A stretch of DNA of 50,950 bases from Bacteroidales bacterium (GCA_017449975.1 JAFSYK010000006.1:1-50950); one strand, 5' to 3'. Counted from the first letter of the stretch, positions 17,062 to 25,858 are shown. Made by a program: numbers and translations. The notes: generated by a model not told the origin, from the letters alone.

Positions 17062-17093
17062 ACAAAAAAGAGACCAATAAGTCTCTTTTTTGT
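17062..17093. terminator. bidirectional intrinsic terminator
   Basis: A perfect 13-bp stem (ACAAAAAAGAGAC / GTCTCTTTTTTGT) with a six-base loop. A-rich and T-rich arms serve both the DUF819 gene (plus) and tRNA-Ser (minus). Confidence 0.88.
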
Positions 17094-17099
17094 TTTCAG

Positions 17100-17184
17100 C
17101 GGAAGGAGAGGGATTCGAACCCCCGGACCCTCGCAGGTCAACGGTTTTCAAGACCGCCGCATTCGACCGCTCTGCCATCCTTCC
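17100..17184 (-). tRNA. tRNA-Ser(TGA)
   Basis: An 85-base tRNA on the minus strand. The acceptor stem GGAAGGA pairs with TCCTTCC, with discriminator G. The anticodon loop CTTGAAA gives TGA, a long variable arm typical of serine tRNA is present, and the T loop reads GGTTCGAATCC. The CCA end is not encoded. A TACCTTTG box lies 12 bases upstream. Confidence 0.95.
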
Positions 17185-17195
17185 GAATTGCGATG

Positions 17196-17203
17196 CAAAG
17201 GTA
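17196..17203 (-). promoter_or_regulatory. TACCTTTG promoter box for tRNA-Ser
   Basis: TAnnTTTG match on the minus strand, 12 bases before the mature 5' end of tRNA-Ser. Confidence 0.72.
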
Positions 17204-17284
17204 AAGAAAAATGTTGAATTGTTGCGTTGTTTAGCTGTTGATTTGTGAAATTCGTGAGCTGTGATTAGATAGTTCATACAACCC

Positions 17285-17767
17285 TCAATCCTCAATGCTC
17301 AACTTAGATAGCAGCGCCTCGCAGCCTACGTAGATATCCTCATAAGCGGTGTCGAAGTCGCGCGTGTACCACGGGTCGGCAACACCACGGCCATGGTGGG
17401 CGGCATCGCTGGCCGGCGTATGGTCGAGCAACATCGACAGCTTGTGCTGCGGGTCGCCACCCAGCATACGGTGCAGGTCACGCATATTACTCTCATTCAT
17501 GCCCACGATGTAGTCGTAGCGATCGTAGTCGGCCAACGTAATCTGTCGCGCATGGTGCCCCTCGCAAGCAATACCCTCCTGCTGCAGCTTCTTGCGTGCA
17601 GGCGGATAGAGCGGGTTGCCATGCTCTTCGTCGCTGGTAGCGGCAGAATCGACGACAAAGCGGTCGGCAACACCCTGCTGCTCGGCCAGGTGACGAAACA
17701 CGAACTCCGCCATGGGACTACGGCAGATATTGCCTAAACAAACAAAGAGTATCTTCTTGGGTGTCAT
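17285..17767 (-). CDS. low-molecular-weight protein tyrosine phosphatase
   Basis: Cytoplasmic phosphatase of 160 residues. The P-loop CLGNICRSP (CX5RS) lies near the N-terminus, and the general-acid aspartate is in VADPWYTRDFDTAYEDI. In Gram-negative bacteria such enzymes often act on tyrosine kinases that control capsule export (Wzc/Wzb), but no kinase is in the window. A longer frame starting at 17794 would place its first codons inside the tRNA-Asn terminator hairpin, so the ATG at 17767 (MTPKKILFVCLG) is the start. Between it and tRNA-Ser (17204-17284) only short AT-rich sequence is seen. Confidence 0.92.
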   Translation of the reverse strand: MTPKKILFVCLGNICRSPMAEFVFRHLAEQQGVADRFVVDSAATSDEEHGNPLYPPARKKLQQEGIACEGHHARQITLADYDRYDYIVGMNESNMRDLHRMLGGDPQHKLSMLLDHTPASDAAHHGRGVADPWYTRDFDTAYEDIYVGCEALLSKLSIED

Positions 17768-17781
17768 AACTATCGGATAAC

Positions 17782-17806
17782 AAAAGAGCCGCATCGGCTG
17801 CGGCTC
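17782..17806 (-). terminator. intrinsic terminator of tRNA-Asn
   Basis: On the minus strand, an 8-bp GC-rich stem (GAGCCGCA / TGCGGCTC, five-base loop) is followed by TTTT. It lies seven bases beyond tRNA-Asn and before the phosphatase start. Confidence 0.8.
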
Positions 17807-17812
17807 TCGTTG

Positions 17813-17886
17813 CTCCCCAAGCAGGACTTGAACCTGCGACCCCCTGATTAACAGTCAGGTGCTCTAACCAACTGAGCTATTGAGGA
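17813..17886 (-). tRNA. tRNA-Asn(GTT)
   Basis: A 74-base tRNA. The acceptor TCCTCAA pairs with TTGGGGA (one T-G pair), discriminator G. The anticodon loop CTGTTAA gives GTT, the D arm is AGCTCAGTTGGTTAGAGC, and the T loop is GTTCAAGTC. CCA is not encoded. Confidence 0.95.
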
Positions 17887-17912
17887 AGGTTTCGTTCTCT
17901 CGAAATCGATTG

Positions 17913-17920
17913 CAAAGATA
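17913..17920 (-). promoter_or_regulatory. TATCTTTG promoter box for tRNA-Asn
   Basis: TAnnTTTG match on the minus strand about 27 bases before tRNA-Asn. Confidence 0.7.
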
Positions 17921-17982
17921 CAACGTTTTTTTGGATGCTGCAAATTTATTTTCGAAAAAATAATTAGCCGCTGACAATCGGG

Positions 17983-19116
17983 CTAATGGGAGAAGGCGAA
18001 GATGGCGGTGTCACTATGGGCGGGACGCTGCGGAGCGTAGGTACAGCCCGTGGAGTCGGTATAGACCAACGGCTGGATGAGACAGATGACACCGGCTCGC
18101 GCTTTGACTTTCAGTCCCTGCAAAGACTGTCCGTCGTCGTTCATACCTACCTGCCGATAAAAACGTATCTGGAAATAGGATTCAGGCACATGGCTCTTTG
18201 CCAGCAGCTGTCGGAACTCCTCGTTCTGTTCCACCCACTGCTGCCGCTTGCGACGGCTGTTGAAAGAGGGCATCGACTCTCCCGGCGCATAGAAATACTC
18301 ATAGGTGCAGGGAACGATAAAGCTGAAGTGGTAGATTTGTGCGGGGTTGTCTTGAAAACGGCGGCGCAGCCCCTCTTCCCAGCGTACCTTGTCGGCAGGA
18401 TAGCGTCGTTTCAACTGCTGCACCAGCTGACTGTTGTCGACTGCCGAGTCGGGATGGTGGAAGGCGTACCAGGTGCGGGCGTAGTAGTGGCGCAGCGATT
18501 GCGGGTTGCGGTTCCGCGAGAGGTAGGCGTAGTATTCGAATAATTTGGAGGCCATCACCGTGACGTGGCCACCGAAGGCTTCGGCCAGCACGTCGAGCAG
18601 TGCTTGGTTCTGTCCCACAGCGCAGCCATGCAAGAAGACCACGGTGAGCGAATCGACCAGCGTGCTGTCGGGCGACACCACTAACCGTTGCTCCAACGCC
18701 TGCCGTAACGTTTCGGGCGAAGTCCGCGGACCGCGCGGCGTGACGGACATCTGCAGGTCGACAAACTCATTGCCATGGCTGACGAGGTTGATGAGGCCGT
18801 AGGGACGGTGGTTGACAGTGTCGGGATGGGCACGCAGCCAGTCCATCACTTGACTGAGCGACGTGAGGTTGTCGACCACTACATCGGTACGGTCGTCGGC
18901 ATTGATCCGATAGTAATGCCCCGCCATTTCATAATATCTGTTATAGACACTATTGTCGTGGCCCAAGATAAAAGTCACCGAGCGACGCGGAATGGTATCG
19001 ACCTCGATGGTGTCGGCGACACTATCCGTCGCAACAACGTCGATGTCGCCCCTCCCCTTGCAGGAGAAGAGCGACATCGCAGTAGCCAGTCCGAGGAGGA
19101 GCAGTTGCAGCCTCAT
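17983..19116 (-). CDS. lipoprotein with caspase-like (clan CD) His/Cys layout, function unknown
   Basis: Protein of 377 residues starting MRLQLLLLGLATAMSLFSCK, with the lipobox cysteine at 19. I do not recognise the family by name. Two motifs stand out. A hydrophobic strand ends in NLVSHGNE (His114). About 50 residues later, a hydrophobic strand ends in VVFLHGCAVGQ (Cys165). A strand-then-HG and a strand-then-Cys at this spacing is the arrangement of clan CD cysteine peptidases (caspase, gingipain, CHAT types). Catalysis is inference. The ATG overlaps the stop of the VIT-VWA-TonB gene (ATGA), so the two are translated together. An upstream in-frame start (19194) would lie inside that gene and read through non-signal sequence. 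The C-terminal 150 residues show no known motif. Confidence 0.72.
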   Translation of the reverse strand: MRLQLLLLGLATAMSLFSCKGRGDIDVVATDSVADTIEVDTIPRRSVTFILGHDNSVYNRYYEMAGHYYRINADDRTDVVVDNLTSLSQVMDWLRAHPDTVNHRPYGLINLVSHGNEFVDLQMSVTPRGPRTSPETLRQALEQRLVVSPDSTLVDSLTVVFLHGCAVGQNQALLDVLAEAFGGHVTVMASKLFEYYAYLSRNRNPQSLRHYYARTWYAFHHPDSAVDNSQLVQQLKRRYPADKVRWEEGLRRRFQDNPAQIYHFSFIVPCTYEYFYAPGESMPSFNSRRKRQQWVEQNEEFRQLLAKSHVPESYFQIRFYRQVGMNDDGQSLQGLKVKARAGVICLIQPLVYTDSTGCTYAPQRPAHSDTAIFAFSH

Positions 19117-21443
19117 TCCTCGGGGATGACAAAGTTGATAGGTAGAGCGAATTGTACGCGGACGGGTTTGCCCTGCATCATGCCGGGCTTCCACTTGGGC
19201 ATCATCTTCACCACGCGCACCGCTTCGGCGCCGCAGCCACTACCGATATCTCTCAGAATCTTGATATCCGTGATGGTGCCGTCTTTCTCGACAACAAAAG
19301 AGAGAAACACCCTGCCTGAAACGTTGTTGTCGATGGCCTCCTGCGGATAGGCAATATTGCGCGAAAGGAAGGCGATGAGCGAGTCCATGCCACCGGGGAA
19401 CTCCGGGTTGGTCTCCACCAACGAGTATATTTCTTCTTCCTCTGTCTCATCCTCTTCTATCTCCAGTTCGACAACAGCCGATTCCAGCACCATCCCCTTG
19501 CCATTGGGAACTGCTCCCGAACGCATTAGCATCGGAGCGGCATCATAGCCTACGGCGTAGTCGCTCACACCCTCGGGCATGGGCAGCGGCTGTTTGACGA
19601 CAACCTGCTTGCCATCCTTGTTGACCACCTGCTCGTCGATAGCGATGAAGGAGGTGTAGTTGGACATAAGATTGTATTTCAGTCCCAATGCAAGAATCTG
19701 CTTGGCGGTGGGATTCGTTTCGTCGGCATTTTGTCCAACCATATAGTCGAGGTATTTGATGCGCTCGCGTGCCCAGAGGTAGCGCAGAGCAGCATTAGCC
19801 GTGTCGGCCTTCACTTTCGACAGGTCAAAGCTCTGCTTCCAGCCCTTGCGTCCCACCTTGCCAGTGAGGGTCAGCGAGCCCGTGGCTTTGCCTTTGTATT
19901 TGCCATAGATAAGGATAGGACGCTCGGCCATCATGTCGGGCACCGCAGCGGGTTCGACATCGTAGGCCTTGAAACTGCCACCCAACTTGATGCGCGTCAG
20001 CACCGGTGTGCTGATATACTCGCGGAAGCGCTTGGCTTGTGCGGCGGACTCCTTCTCGCTGGTGACGACAAACGGTTCACCGCCGCCGGCAAAGGCCATA
20101 CCCTCGATGAGGTAGCGGTTGACGCTGGAGCCGATACCAAAGGCGAAGAAATTGGCTTGTCCGCTACGTTGACGTATCCACTCGAAGCAATCGCTCTCGG
20201 CATCTACATAGCCGTCGGTGGCGATGACAACGGTGCGCGCCATATCCTGGTCGGGCAGCGGGATGGCATAGGCGGTCTTCAAGGCGTCGAGCACCTCGGT
20301 GCCACTCCACTTGTTGGCACCCTTGATGAAGTCGAGTGCCCGCTGGACGTTGGCCTCGGTGACATCGACAGAGGTGGGACTAAAGATGTCAGCATTGCTC
20401 GAGAAGAGCACCACATTGAACTTGTCGCCTGGGTTGAGTCCCATAATCAGGTTGCACATCAGGCTCTTGGTCACCTCCATCGGGAAACCCCACATCGAGC
20501 CACTGACATCGACGATGAAAATGTACTCCCGCGGCGGGATATTCTCTTTGGCCACACGATTGGGAGGCTGTACCATGGCGAGGAAGAAATTCTCGTCGGC
20601 GCCCTCGTAGAGCAGCACGCCACTCTCAATCTGGCCACCCTGCAGCGAGTAGTTGACGATGACGTCACGGTTGCCGCCGGCTGTCTCCGAAGGATCAAGG
20701 GTCACCGTAGCCCGACGCAGGTCGGCGTGATTAACCCTCATCTTGTGACTGGTACAATGAATATCCTGGATGGGGATGCCCGAACGGATTTCGAGTTTGT
20801 AGCCAAAGCCGTAGGTCGGTTTCTCGCCCGCATGAGTATAGGGCGTCCGCACGAAGTCGTCGTCGGGGGCATTGTCCGACCGTTCCTTGTTGGAGTAGCG
20901 GGGCCCCACCACGGTGGGATAGACGAAGGCGTAGACTCCCTTCTCCGGCACCAGCAACTCAGTGTATTTCAGCTCAACGATGATGGTGTCGGCCGGCATA
21001 ATGTTGCTGACATTCATGGTGAAGACATTGGGGCGACTCTGTTCGAGCAGCGAGGCACGCTTACCTTCCTGCTTGGCCTGCTCGTAGTCGGCACGCGCCT
21101 TCTTCTTCTCCTCAATCTGAGCGCGGACGATGCGGCTGCCAATGGTCATCTGCATCCCGTAGACGGCGGCACGCGTCGACATGGGGAATGTGTAGATAGC
21201 CTCCAGCGCGTTCTTACCGCTGTTGACGTAGACCTGACGCACGGTGACATCGGCGATGGAGCCCACGATGACCGTGTTGACCGAGGTCTCTTTCAGCGGC
21301 AGCGCGTCGATCTCGGGATTGTCGCTAATGACAACGAAATAAGGCGAGAGGGTTTTGTCCTCGTCTCTGTCGCCACGTTGTGCGAAGACGCTGCTCAGTG
21401 TCAGCAGACAGAAGCCCAAAAAGAGAAAGAGTTGTTTTTTCAT
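19113..21443 (-). CDS. VIT and von Willebrand A domain protein with C-terminal TonB domain
   Basis: Exported protein of 776 residues. Layout: signal peptide (1-21, ending VFAQ); VIT domain (about 40-165, with EAIYTFPMSTRAAVYGMQM and a DYEQAKQEG helix); VWA domain (about 305-480) with a complete MIDAS start DVSGSMWG (Asp312, Ser314, Ser316); an acidic linker (ELEIEEDETEEEEI); and a TonB C-terminal domain (about 690-776, PEFPGGMDSLIAFLSRNIAY to VQFALPINF). VIT-VWA proteins bind partner proteins through a metal site, and TonB domains touch outer-membrane receptors. No N-terminal membrane anchor for energy coupling is visible beyond the signal peptide. The longer frame to 21506 is only the translated repeat tract. 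The next gene encodes the caspase-like lipoprotein. Confidence 0.9.
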   Translation of the reverse strand: MKKQLFLFLGFCLLTLSSVFAQRGDRDEDKTLSPYFVVISDNPEIDALPLKETSVNTVIVGSIADVTVRQVYVNSGKNALEAIYTFPMSTRAAVYGMQMTIGSRIVRAQIEEKKKARADYEQAKQEGKRASLLEQSRPNVFTMNVSNIMPADTIIVELKYTELLVPEKGVYAFVYPTVVGPRYSNKERSDNAPDDDFVRTPYTHAGEKPTYGFGYKLEIRSGIPIQDIHCTSHKMRVNHADLRRATVTLDPSETAGGNRDVIVNYSLQGGQIESGVLLYEGADENFFLAMVQPPNRVAKENIPPREYIFIVDVSGSMWGFPMEVTKSLMCNLIMGLNPGDKFNVVLFSSNADIFSPTSVDVTEANVQRALDFIKGANKWSGTEVLDALKTAYAIPLPDQDMARTVVIATDGYVDAESDCFEWIRQRSGQANFFAFGIGSSVNRYLIEGMAFAGGGEPFVVTSEKESAAQAKRFREYISTPVLTRIKLGGSFKAYDVEPAAVPDMMAERPILIYGKYKGKATGSLTLTGKVGRKGWKQSFDLSKVKADTANAALRYLWARERIKYLDYMVGQNADETNPTAKQILALGLKYNLMSNYTSFIAIDEQVVNKDGKQVVVKQPLPMPEGVSDYAVGYDAAPMLMRSGAVPNGKGMVLESAVVELEIEEDETEEEEIYSLVETNPEFPGGMDSLIAFLSRNIAYPQEAIDNNVSGRVFLSFVVEKDGTITDIKILRDIGSGCGAEAVRVVKMMPKWKPGMMQGKPVRVQFALPINFVIPEE

Positions 21444-21506
21444 ATTTGGAGGATTGAAGGGTTTTAGGGTTTGAAGGTTTGAGGGATTAAGGGGGTTAGG
21501 GTACAC
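21444..21506 (-). repeat. AACCCT/CTTCAAACCCTAAAACCC leader tract
   Basis: On the minus strand, directly before the ATG of the VIT-VWA gene, words such as AACCCTAATCCC, TTCAAACCCTAAAACCC and TTCAATCCTCC repeat with almost no G. The vocabulary and orientation match the tract before the transglycosylase gene. The rest of the gap (21507-21582) shows nothing recognisable. Confidence 0.8.
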
Positions 21507-21582
21507 CTTTTATACTGCAGAACAGACGGTTCTACATTAAAAATAACGCACCACGTTGTCATTCATTGTGTCGGCATTAATA

Positions 21583-21611
21583 AAAAAGCAAGGGTGGCCG
21601 GATGGCCACCC
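21583..21611 (-). terminator. intrinsic terminator of nnrD
   Basis: On the minus strand an 8-bp stem GGGTGGCC / GGCCACCC with a four-base loop is followed, a few bases later, by TTTTTT. It lies 30 bases after the nnrD stop. Confidence 0.8.
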
Positions 21612-21640
21612 CTGCTGCAATTATTCCGTATGTCGTTACT

Positions 21641-22465
21641 TCAACCCCGTGTTGCTGTTTTCAGTGTCTCGATTATGTCGGAGGCGATGAGCGAGGCTTG
21701 GGACTGCTGCTGCACTGCGATATCCCCTGCCCTGCCGTGGAGGTAGACTCCCAATCGGGCTGCCTGGTCGGGGGCTAGACCCTGCGCCAGCAGCGCGAGG
21801 ATGACACCCGTGAGCACATCACCGCTGCCCGCCGTGGCCATACCGGGGTTGCCACTGTCGTTGACATAACAGGTGCCATCGGGGCAATAGATGCGAGAAT
21901 GATGGCCCTTGCGGACGATATGTAGCTGATGTTGCATGGCGACTGCCGCTGTTTCGGCTTCACCGAAGAGGCGGCTGTATTCGCCGTCGTGGGGTGTCAG
22001 TACCGACTGCGACGGGATGGTTGCCAGCATCCCCGCCCGAGCGATGCAGTTGAGTGCGTCGGCGTCGAGCACCAGCGGAAAACGCACCGCCATAAGCAAG
22101 GCCTGTACCGCCTGTTGCGTGGCCGCCGAAGTGCCCAATCCCGGCCCCATGGCTACAGCATTATAGCGTTCCAGATTATCCGGAAGCGAAGTAAAACAGA
22201 CGTCGTCCTTATCAACCGACACCATTGCCTCGGGCACGGCGACCTGCAGGAGTGGCACCAGCTGTCGTGGCACATGGACGGTGAGCAGGCCCACACCAGA
22301 CCGCAGGCAGGCGCGTGCCGCCAGGATGGCGGCACCGGCTTTTCCGTAGCTGCCGGCGACAAGCAGGGCATGACCGTAGTCACCCTTGTGGGTGTCGGGA
22401 CGACGGTGGTTGAGGCAGTCAGCCATGAAGGGGATAGTAACAGACATGGGGGTTGTTTTGATCAT
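21641..22465 (-). CDS. nnrD: ADP-dependent (S)-NAD(P)H-hydrate dehydratase
   Basis: Repairs hydrated NAD(P)H in the cytoplasm. The 274 residues form a ribokinase-like fold with HKGDYGHALLVAGSYGKAGA near the start, VAMGPGLG in the middle, LDADALN, and the anion-hole/catalytic motif TAGSGDVLTG. Many bacteria fuse this domain to the NAD(P)HX epimerase; here only the dehydratase half exists, and no epimerase gene is nearby. The ATG at 22465 or the one at 22447 could be the start. It is followed by its own terminator. Confidence 0.92.
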   Translation of the reverse strand: MIKTTPMSVTIPFMADCLNHRRPDTHKGDYGHALLVAGSYGKAGAAILAARACLRSGVGLLTVHVPRQLVPLLQVAVPEAMVSVDKDDVCFTSLPDNLERYNAVAMGPGLGTSAATQQAVQALLMAVRFPLVLDADALNCIARAGMLATIPSQSVLTPHDGEYSRLFGEAETAAVAMQHQLHIVRKGHHSRIYCPDGTCYVNDSGNPGMATAGSGDVLTGVILALLAQGLAPDQAARLGVYLHGRAGDIAVQQQSQASLIASDIIETLKTATRG

Positions 22466-22470
22466 TTCTA

Positions 22471-22505
22471 AAAAAGTCAGATGCGGCGCAAGCGCCGCAT
22501 CCGAC
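22471..22505 (-). terminator. intrinsic terminator of the large M16 protease gene
   Basis: On the minus strand a 10-bp GC-rich stem (GATGCGGCGC / GCGCCGCATC), extended by GTC/GAC pairs, is followed by TTTTTT. It sits between the M16 gene and nnrD. Confidence 0.88.
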
Positions 22506-22535
22506 TCAACACATTGAAAAGACGTGTAACGTGTT

Positions 22536-25412
22536 TTATTCCGTTTTGCCTGCAGCTTCAGGCTTCAGCATCACGACGACATAGTTGTCGAGTTTGATGT
22601 ACTTCTTGGCGATGTCGCGCACCTGCTTCGGCGTGACAGCGTTCACACGACGGCTGTAGTCCTCGATGGAGGCATTGTTGTCACGGTTCTCGTTGTACTG
22701 ATAGCTGCCCGAGATCTGACCCAGCCAGTAACCGTTGTTCTGCATAGCGTTCTCGCGGTTGTGGATCATCTGACGCTGCACCTTGTTGAGGGTAGCGGTA
22801 TCGGGACCATTCTTTTGGTACTGCTTGACGATTTCGATGGCAGCAGCCTCGACCTCTTCAGCCTTGTCGGGATCGCAGCCGATGTAGAACATCCAGTTGA
22901 AGGACTTGTCGGGCATGATCTCATAGTCGATGTTGACCGAAGGACTGTAGGTGCCACCCATCTTCTCGCGGATCACCTCGAGGGCGGTGATGGACATGGC
23001 TTCGCTCAGCTGGTTGACAATCATGCGGTTCTCCATCGAAGCGTCAAACTTCTCGGTCTCGCCGTAGATCATCAGCATACCCTGGTTGTCTTCACCTTTG
23101 TAGACGGTCTCGTGCTTCACGCCTTTGGCAAACTTGGCGGAACGGTTGACCCATTTCTCCTTAGCCTGCTTGCCATCGCAAGGCAGGTTGCCCAGATACT
23201 TGGCAATCATGTCGACGTCGCCGTCGGCAATGTTACCCACGAAGAAGAAGATCTGGCCGGAGGCGTCGTGGAAACGCTCGCGGAAGATGTTATAGACCTG
23301 GTCCAAAGAGAGCGAGTTGATCTGCTCCTCGGTGGGCAGGAGGACACGACGTTTGTCGTTGGGATAGGCCGTCTCGTAGAATTTCTTGAGGAAGGCGAAC
23401 TGCGGGTTCTGGGCCACAAACTTGATCTGGTTGCGCAGGGCGTCGATGTTCTTGTCGAACGACTCCTGGTCCTTGCGCGGAGCATCGTAGTAGAGGTAGG
23501 TCAGCTGGAGCATCGTCTCCAGGTCTTTGGGCGAGCAGTTGCCCGAGAAGCCCTGCGACAGCTCGTTGATGCTGGGGCTGATGGAGAGGTTGACACCCTT
23601 CAGTTTCTTCTGCAACTGGGTGGAGTTGAACTGAGCGATACCGGCGTCGTCGATCAGACCGTCGGCCGACTGGGCGGCGTAGGCATCCTTGTCTTCATAG
23701 AGCGAGGTACCACCCCAAGCAAACGAGCTCATCAGAATCTCATCCTCTTTGAGGTCGGTCTTCTTGACGATGAAGCGGACACCGTTGGGGAGGGTGTACT
23801 CCTTGTAACCCAGCGCGGTGTTCTCGCGGGTCATCTTGTAGTTCTTCACAGCGGGCAACTCCTTGGCGAAGAGGGGCTCATCCTTGAAGTTGTCGACCCA
23901 AGGCTCCGTCTTGATATTCTTGGTCTCGTTGTATATTTTCAGCACCTCGGCCTCGGTGGGGAAGCGGTAGCCTTCCTGATCGGGACCCGTCAGATAGTAG
24001 ACAAAGTTCTCTTCGGTAATCCACTGCTGGACCATAGCGTTGACCTCTTCGAGGGTGATTTCGGGGACGAACTCCTTGGCGCGCTGCCACTCCCAACGGA
24101 TGCCGGGGATGACTTCACCTTCCAGGTAGTTGTTGGTGTATTCCTGAGCCAAGCTGTTGCTCTGGGTCTTGTTCTCCTCCTTAGCCATCTTGGTGTAGCG
24201 GCTGATGAGTTCCTCTTTCTGACGGTCGAGCTCGCTCTGGAGGAAACCGTGCTGGTCGACGCGATAGAGCTCGGTGAGCATCATGCGGGTAGCATCCTCG
24301 ATGCGATTCTCCTTGGGGGCACCGGAGGCCATAAAGGCGTCGCAGCTGCGGCCGAGGAATCCGCCGTAACCGGCACCGGCACCCATCATGGGCGAGGTAG
24401 CCTTCTCGCACAGCTCGTTGAAGCGGTCGTCAAGCATGCTGTTGATCAGCTGACGGACGAGGCTCTGACGGTAGTCACCGATGGTGCCCTGCGGGGCTTT
24501 CGGGTGTTTCCAGAAGAACATCAGGCTGGTGGAGGTAGCCTCCTTATCGGTAGCGATAGCGATGAGCGGCTCTTTGTTGCCGGGGATATCGAAAGTGGGA
24601 CGCGGCTTGGGGTTGACGGGGGCAGCATGCTTGCTGAAAATCTCCTTCACGCGGGCCTCCATCTCGTCGACACCCTTGGCACCACCGAGGTCGCCAACGA
24701 TGACCACAGCCTGCATATCGGGACGATACCAGTCGTGGTAGAAGCGCACGATGTCGTCACGCTTGAAACCCATGATGACACTCTCCAGACCGATGGGCAG
24801 ACGCTCGGCATAGAGCGAACCCTTCAGCATGATGGGCCAGGTCTTGTCGCGCAGACGCTCGCTGGCGCCCTGACCGCCACGCCACTCCTCATGGATGACG
24901 CCACGTTCGTCTTCGAGCTCCTGCGGATCGAACAGCAGGTTGCCGGCCCAGCCATTGAGGATGTCCAGACCCATCTGGACCATCTCGGGCTTGTCGGCAG
25001 GCATGTTGACGTAGTAGACCGTCTCGTCGAACGACGTCCAGGCGTTGATTTCACGACCGAACTCGATACCGTTCTTCTGCAGCGTGTCAATCATCTTGTT
25101 GTGGGGGAAACCCTCAATGCCGTTGAAAGCCATGTGCTCGCAGAAGTGGGCCAGACCGCGCTGACTCTCGTCCTCGAGGATGGAGCCGGCGTTGCTCACC
25201 ATACGGAACTGGATACGGTTCTCGGGCTTGCGGTTGTCACGGATGTAATAGGTGAAACCGTTGGGCAACTTACCGATGCGCACCTTCTTGTCGACGGGCA
25301 CAGCGGCCTTGAGATCCGATTTCTTTGCGGGCTTGTCGCCACCAGGAAGCTGGGCGAAAGCCATGCTGCCGACAAACAGGAGCAGCAGCATCGTCAAAAA
25401 ACTTTTTTTCAT
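22536..25412 (-). CDS. M16-family zinc metalloprotease, two-module (PqqL-like)
   Basis: Exported protease of 958 residues with a signal peptide (1-20, ending AFAQ). The first module has the inverted zinc motif HFCEH (His89, Glu92, His93) and the third ligand Glu169 in QELEDERGVIHEEW, about 76 residues on, as the family requires. The second, non-catalytic module starts around residue 520 (YTLPNGVRFIVKKTDLKED). The length and arrangement resemble PqqL and other periplasmic M16 enzymes of Bacteroidetes, which degrade peptides. It has its own terminator and a long simple-repeat leader. Substrate unknown. Confidence 0.93.
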   Translation of the reverse strand: MKKSFLTMLLLLFVGSMAFAQLPGGDKPAKKSDLKAAVPVDKKVRIGKLPNGFTYYIRDNRKPENRIQFRMVSNAGSILEDESQRGLAHFCEHMAFNGIEGFPHNKMIDTLQKNGIEFGREINAWTSFDETVYYVNMPADKPEMVQMGLDILNGWAGNLLFDPQELEDERGVIHEEWRGGQGASERLRDKTWPIMLKGSLYAERLPIGLESVIMGFKRDDIVRFYHDWYRPDMQAVVIVGDLGGAKGVDEMEARVKEIFSKHAAPVNPKPRPTFDIPGNKEPLIAIATDKEATSTSLMFFWKHPKAPQGTIGDYRQSLVRQLINSMLDDRFNELCEKATSPMMGAGAGYGGFLGRSCDAFMASGAPKENRIEDATRMMLTELYRVDQHGFLQSELDRQKEELISRYTKMAKEENKTQSNSLAQEYTNNYLEGEVIPGIRWEWQRAKEFVPEITLEEVNAMVQQWITEENFVYYLTGPDQEGYRFPTEAEVLKIYNETKNIKTEPWVDNFKDEPLFAKELPAVKNYKMTRENTALGYKEYTLPNGVRFIVKKTDLKEDEILMSSFAWGGTSLYEDKDAYAAQSADGLIDDAGIAQFNSTQLQKKLKGVNLSISPSINELSQGFSGNCSPKDLETMLQLTYLYYDAPRKDQESFDKNIDALRNQIKFVAQNPQFAFLKKFYETAYPNDKRRVLLPTEEQINSLSLDQVYNIFRERFHDASGQIFFFVGNIADGDVDMIAKYLGNLPCDGKQAKEKWVNRSAKFAKGVKHETVYKGEDNQGMLMIYGETEKFDASMENRMIVNQLSEAMSITALEVIREKMGGTYSPSVNIDYEIMPDKSFNWMFYIGCDPDKAEEVEAAAIEIVKQYQKNGPDTATLNKVQRQMIHNRENAMQNNGYWLGQISGSYQYNENRDNNASIEDYSRRVNAVTPKQVRDIAKKYIKLDNYVVVMLKPEAAGKTE

Positions 25413-25450
25413 AGTGGTTAGAATTAAAGGGTTGTTGTTTATTGGGTTTG

Positions 25451-25590
25451 TTATGTGACGTTTGACATTTAATGTTTAACGTTTAATGTTTAACGTTTAA
25501 CGTTTAATGGTTAATGTTTAATGTTTAACGTTTAGTGTTTATCGTTTAGTGTTTATCGTTTGACGTTTAATGTGATTCTGAGTTTGACGT
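25451..25590 (-). repeat. ATTAAACGTTAAAC leader tract
   Basis: About 140 bases of degenerate ATTAAACGTTAAACATTAAAC words (minus strand) precede the M16 gene. The same words occur before the alcohol dehydrogenase gene (29300-29325) and before the TonB-receptor-like gene (38593-38627). No promoter box was recognised in this 223-base gap. Confidence 0.85.
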
Positions 25591-25635
25591 TCAATATTGT
25601 GCAATGAGGAAATGTATACCTTATATATTATGCAT

Positions 25636-25851
25636 TTATACTGTCTCGTCAGGCCTATATTCCAACACATCGCCCGGCTGACACTCCAGCTCCTGACAGA
25701 TGCGCTCAAGGGTACTGAACCGCACCGCCTTGGCCTTCCCCGTCTTGAGAATGGAGAGGTTGGCCGGCGTGATGTCCACCCGCTCGCTGAGCTCCAGGAG
25801 CGAGATGCCGCGATCCAGCATCATCTTGTCGAGGTTGACGATAATGGCCAT
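25636..25851 (-). CDS. XRE-family DNA-binding regulator
   Basis: A 71-residue protein made almost entirely of a Cro/C1 helix-turn-helix: MMLDRGISLLELSERVDITPANLSILKTGKAKAVRFSTLE. The ending ERICQELECQPGDVLEY is typical of the small YozG-like branch. It lies seven bases after a DUF2975 gene; this pair recurs in many bacteria, where the regulator probably controls the membrane partner. Target unknown. Confidence 0.9.
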   Translation of the reverse strand: MAIIVNLDKMMLDRGISLLELSERVDITPANLSILKTGKAKAVRFSTLERICQELECQPGDVLEYRPDETV

Positions 25852-25858
25852 AGAGATA

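Noticed and set aside
17768-17794. Nine-codon extension of the tyrosine phosphatase
   Set aside because: Its first codons are the 3' arm of the tRNA-Asn terminator hairpin.
21444-21506. N-terminal extension of the VIT-VWA protein
   Set aside because: The extra residues are the translation of an AACCCT repeat tract and the signal peptide begins at MKKQLFLF.
22761-25421. Plus-strand open frame of 886 codons opposite the M16 protease
   Set aside because: The sense strand encodes a complete M16 enzyme with all zinc ligands; the antisense frame shows repeated Val/Leu/Gly text without any motif.
25451-25590. Origin of replication or iteron cluster
   Set aside because: The words are degenerate and recur at other gene leaders; no dnaA, rep gene or DnaA-box set is present.
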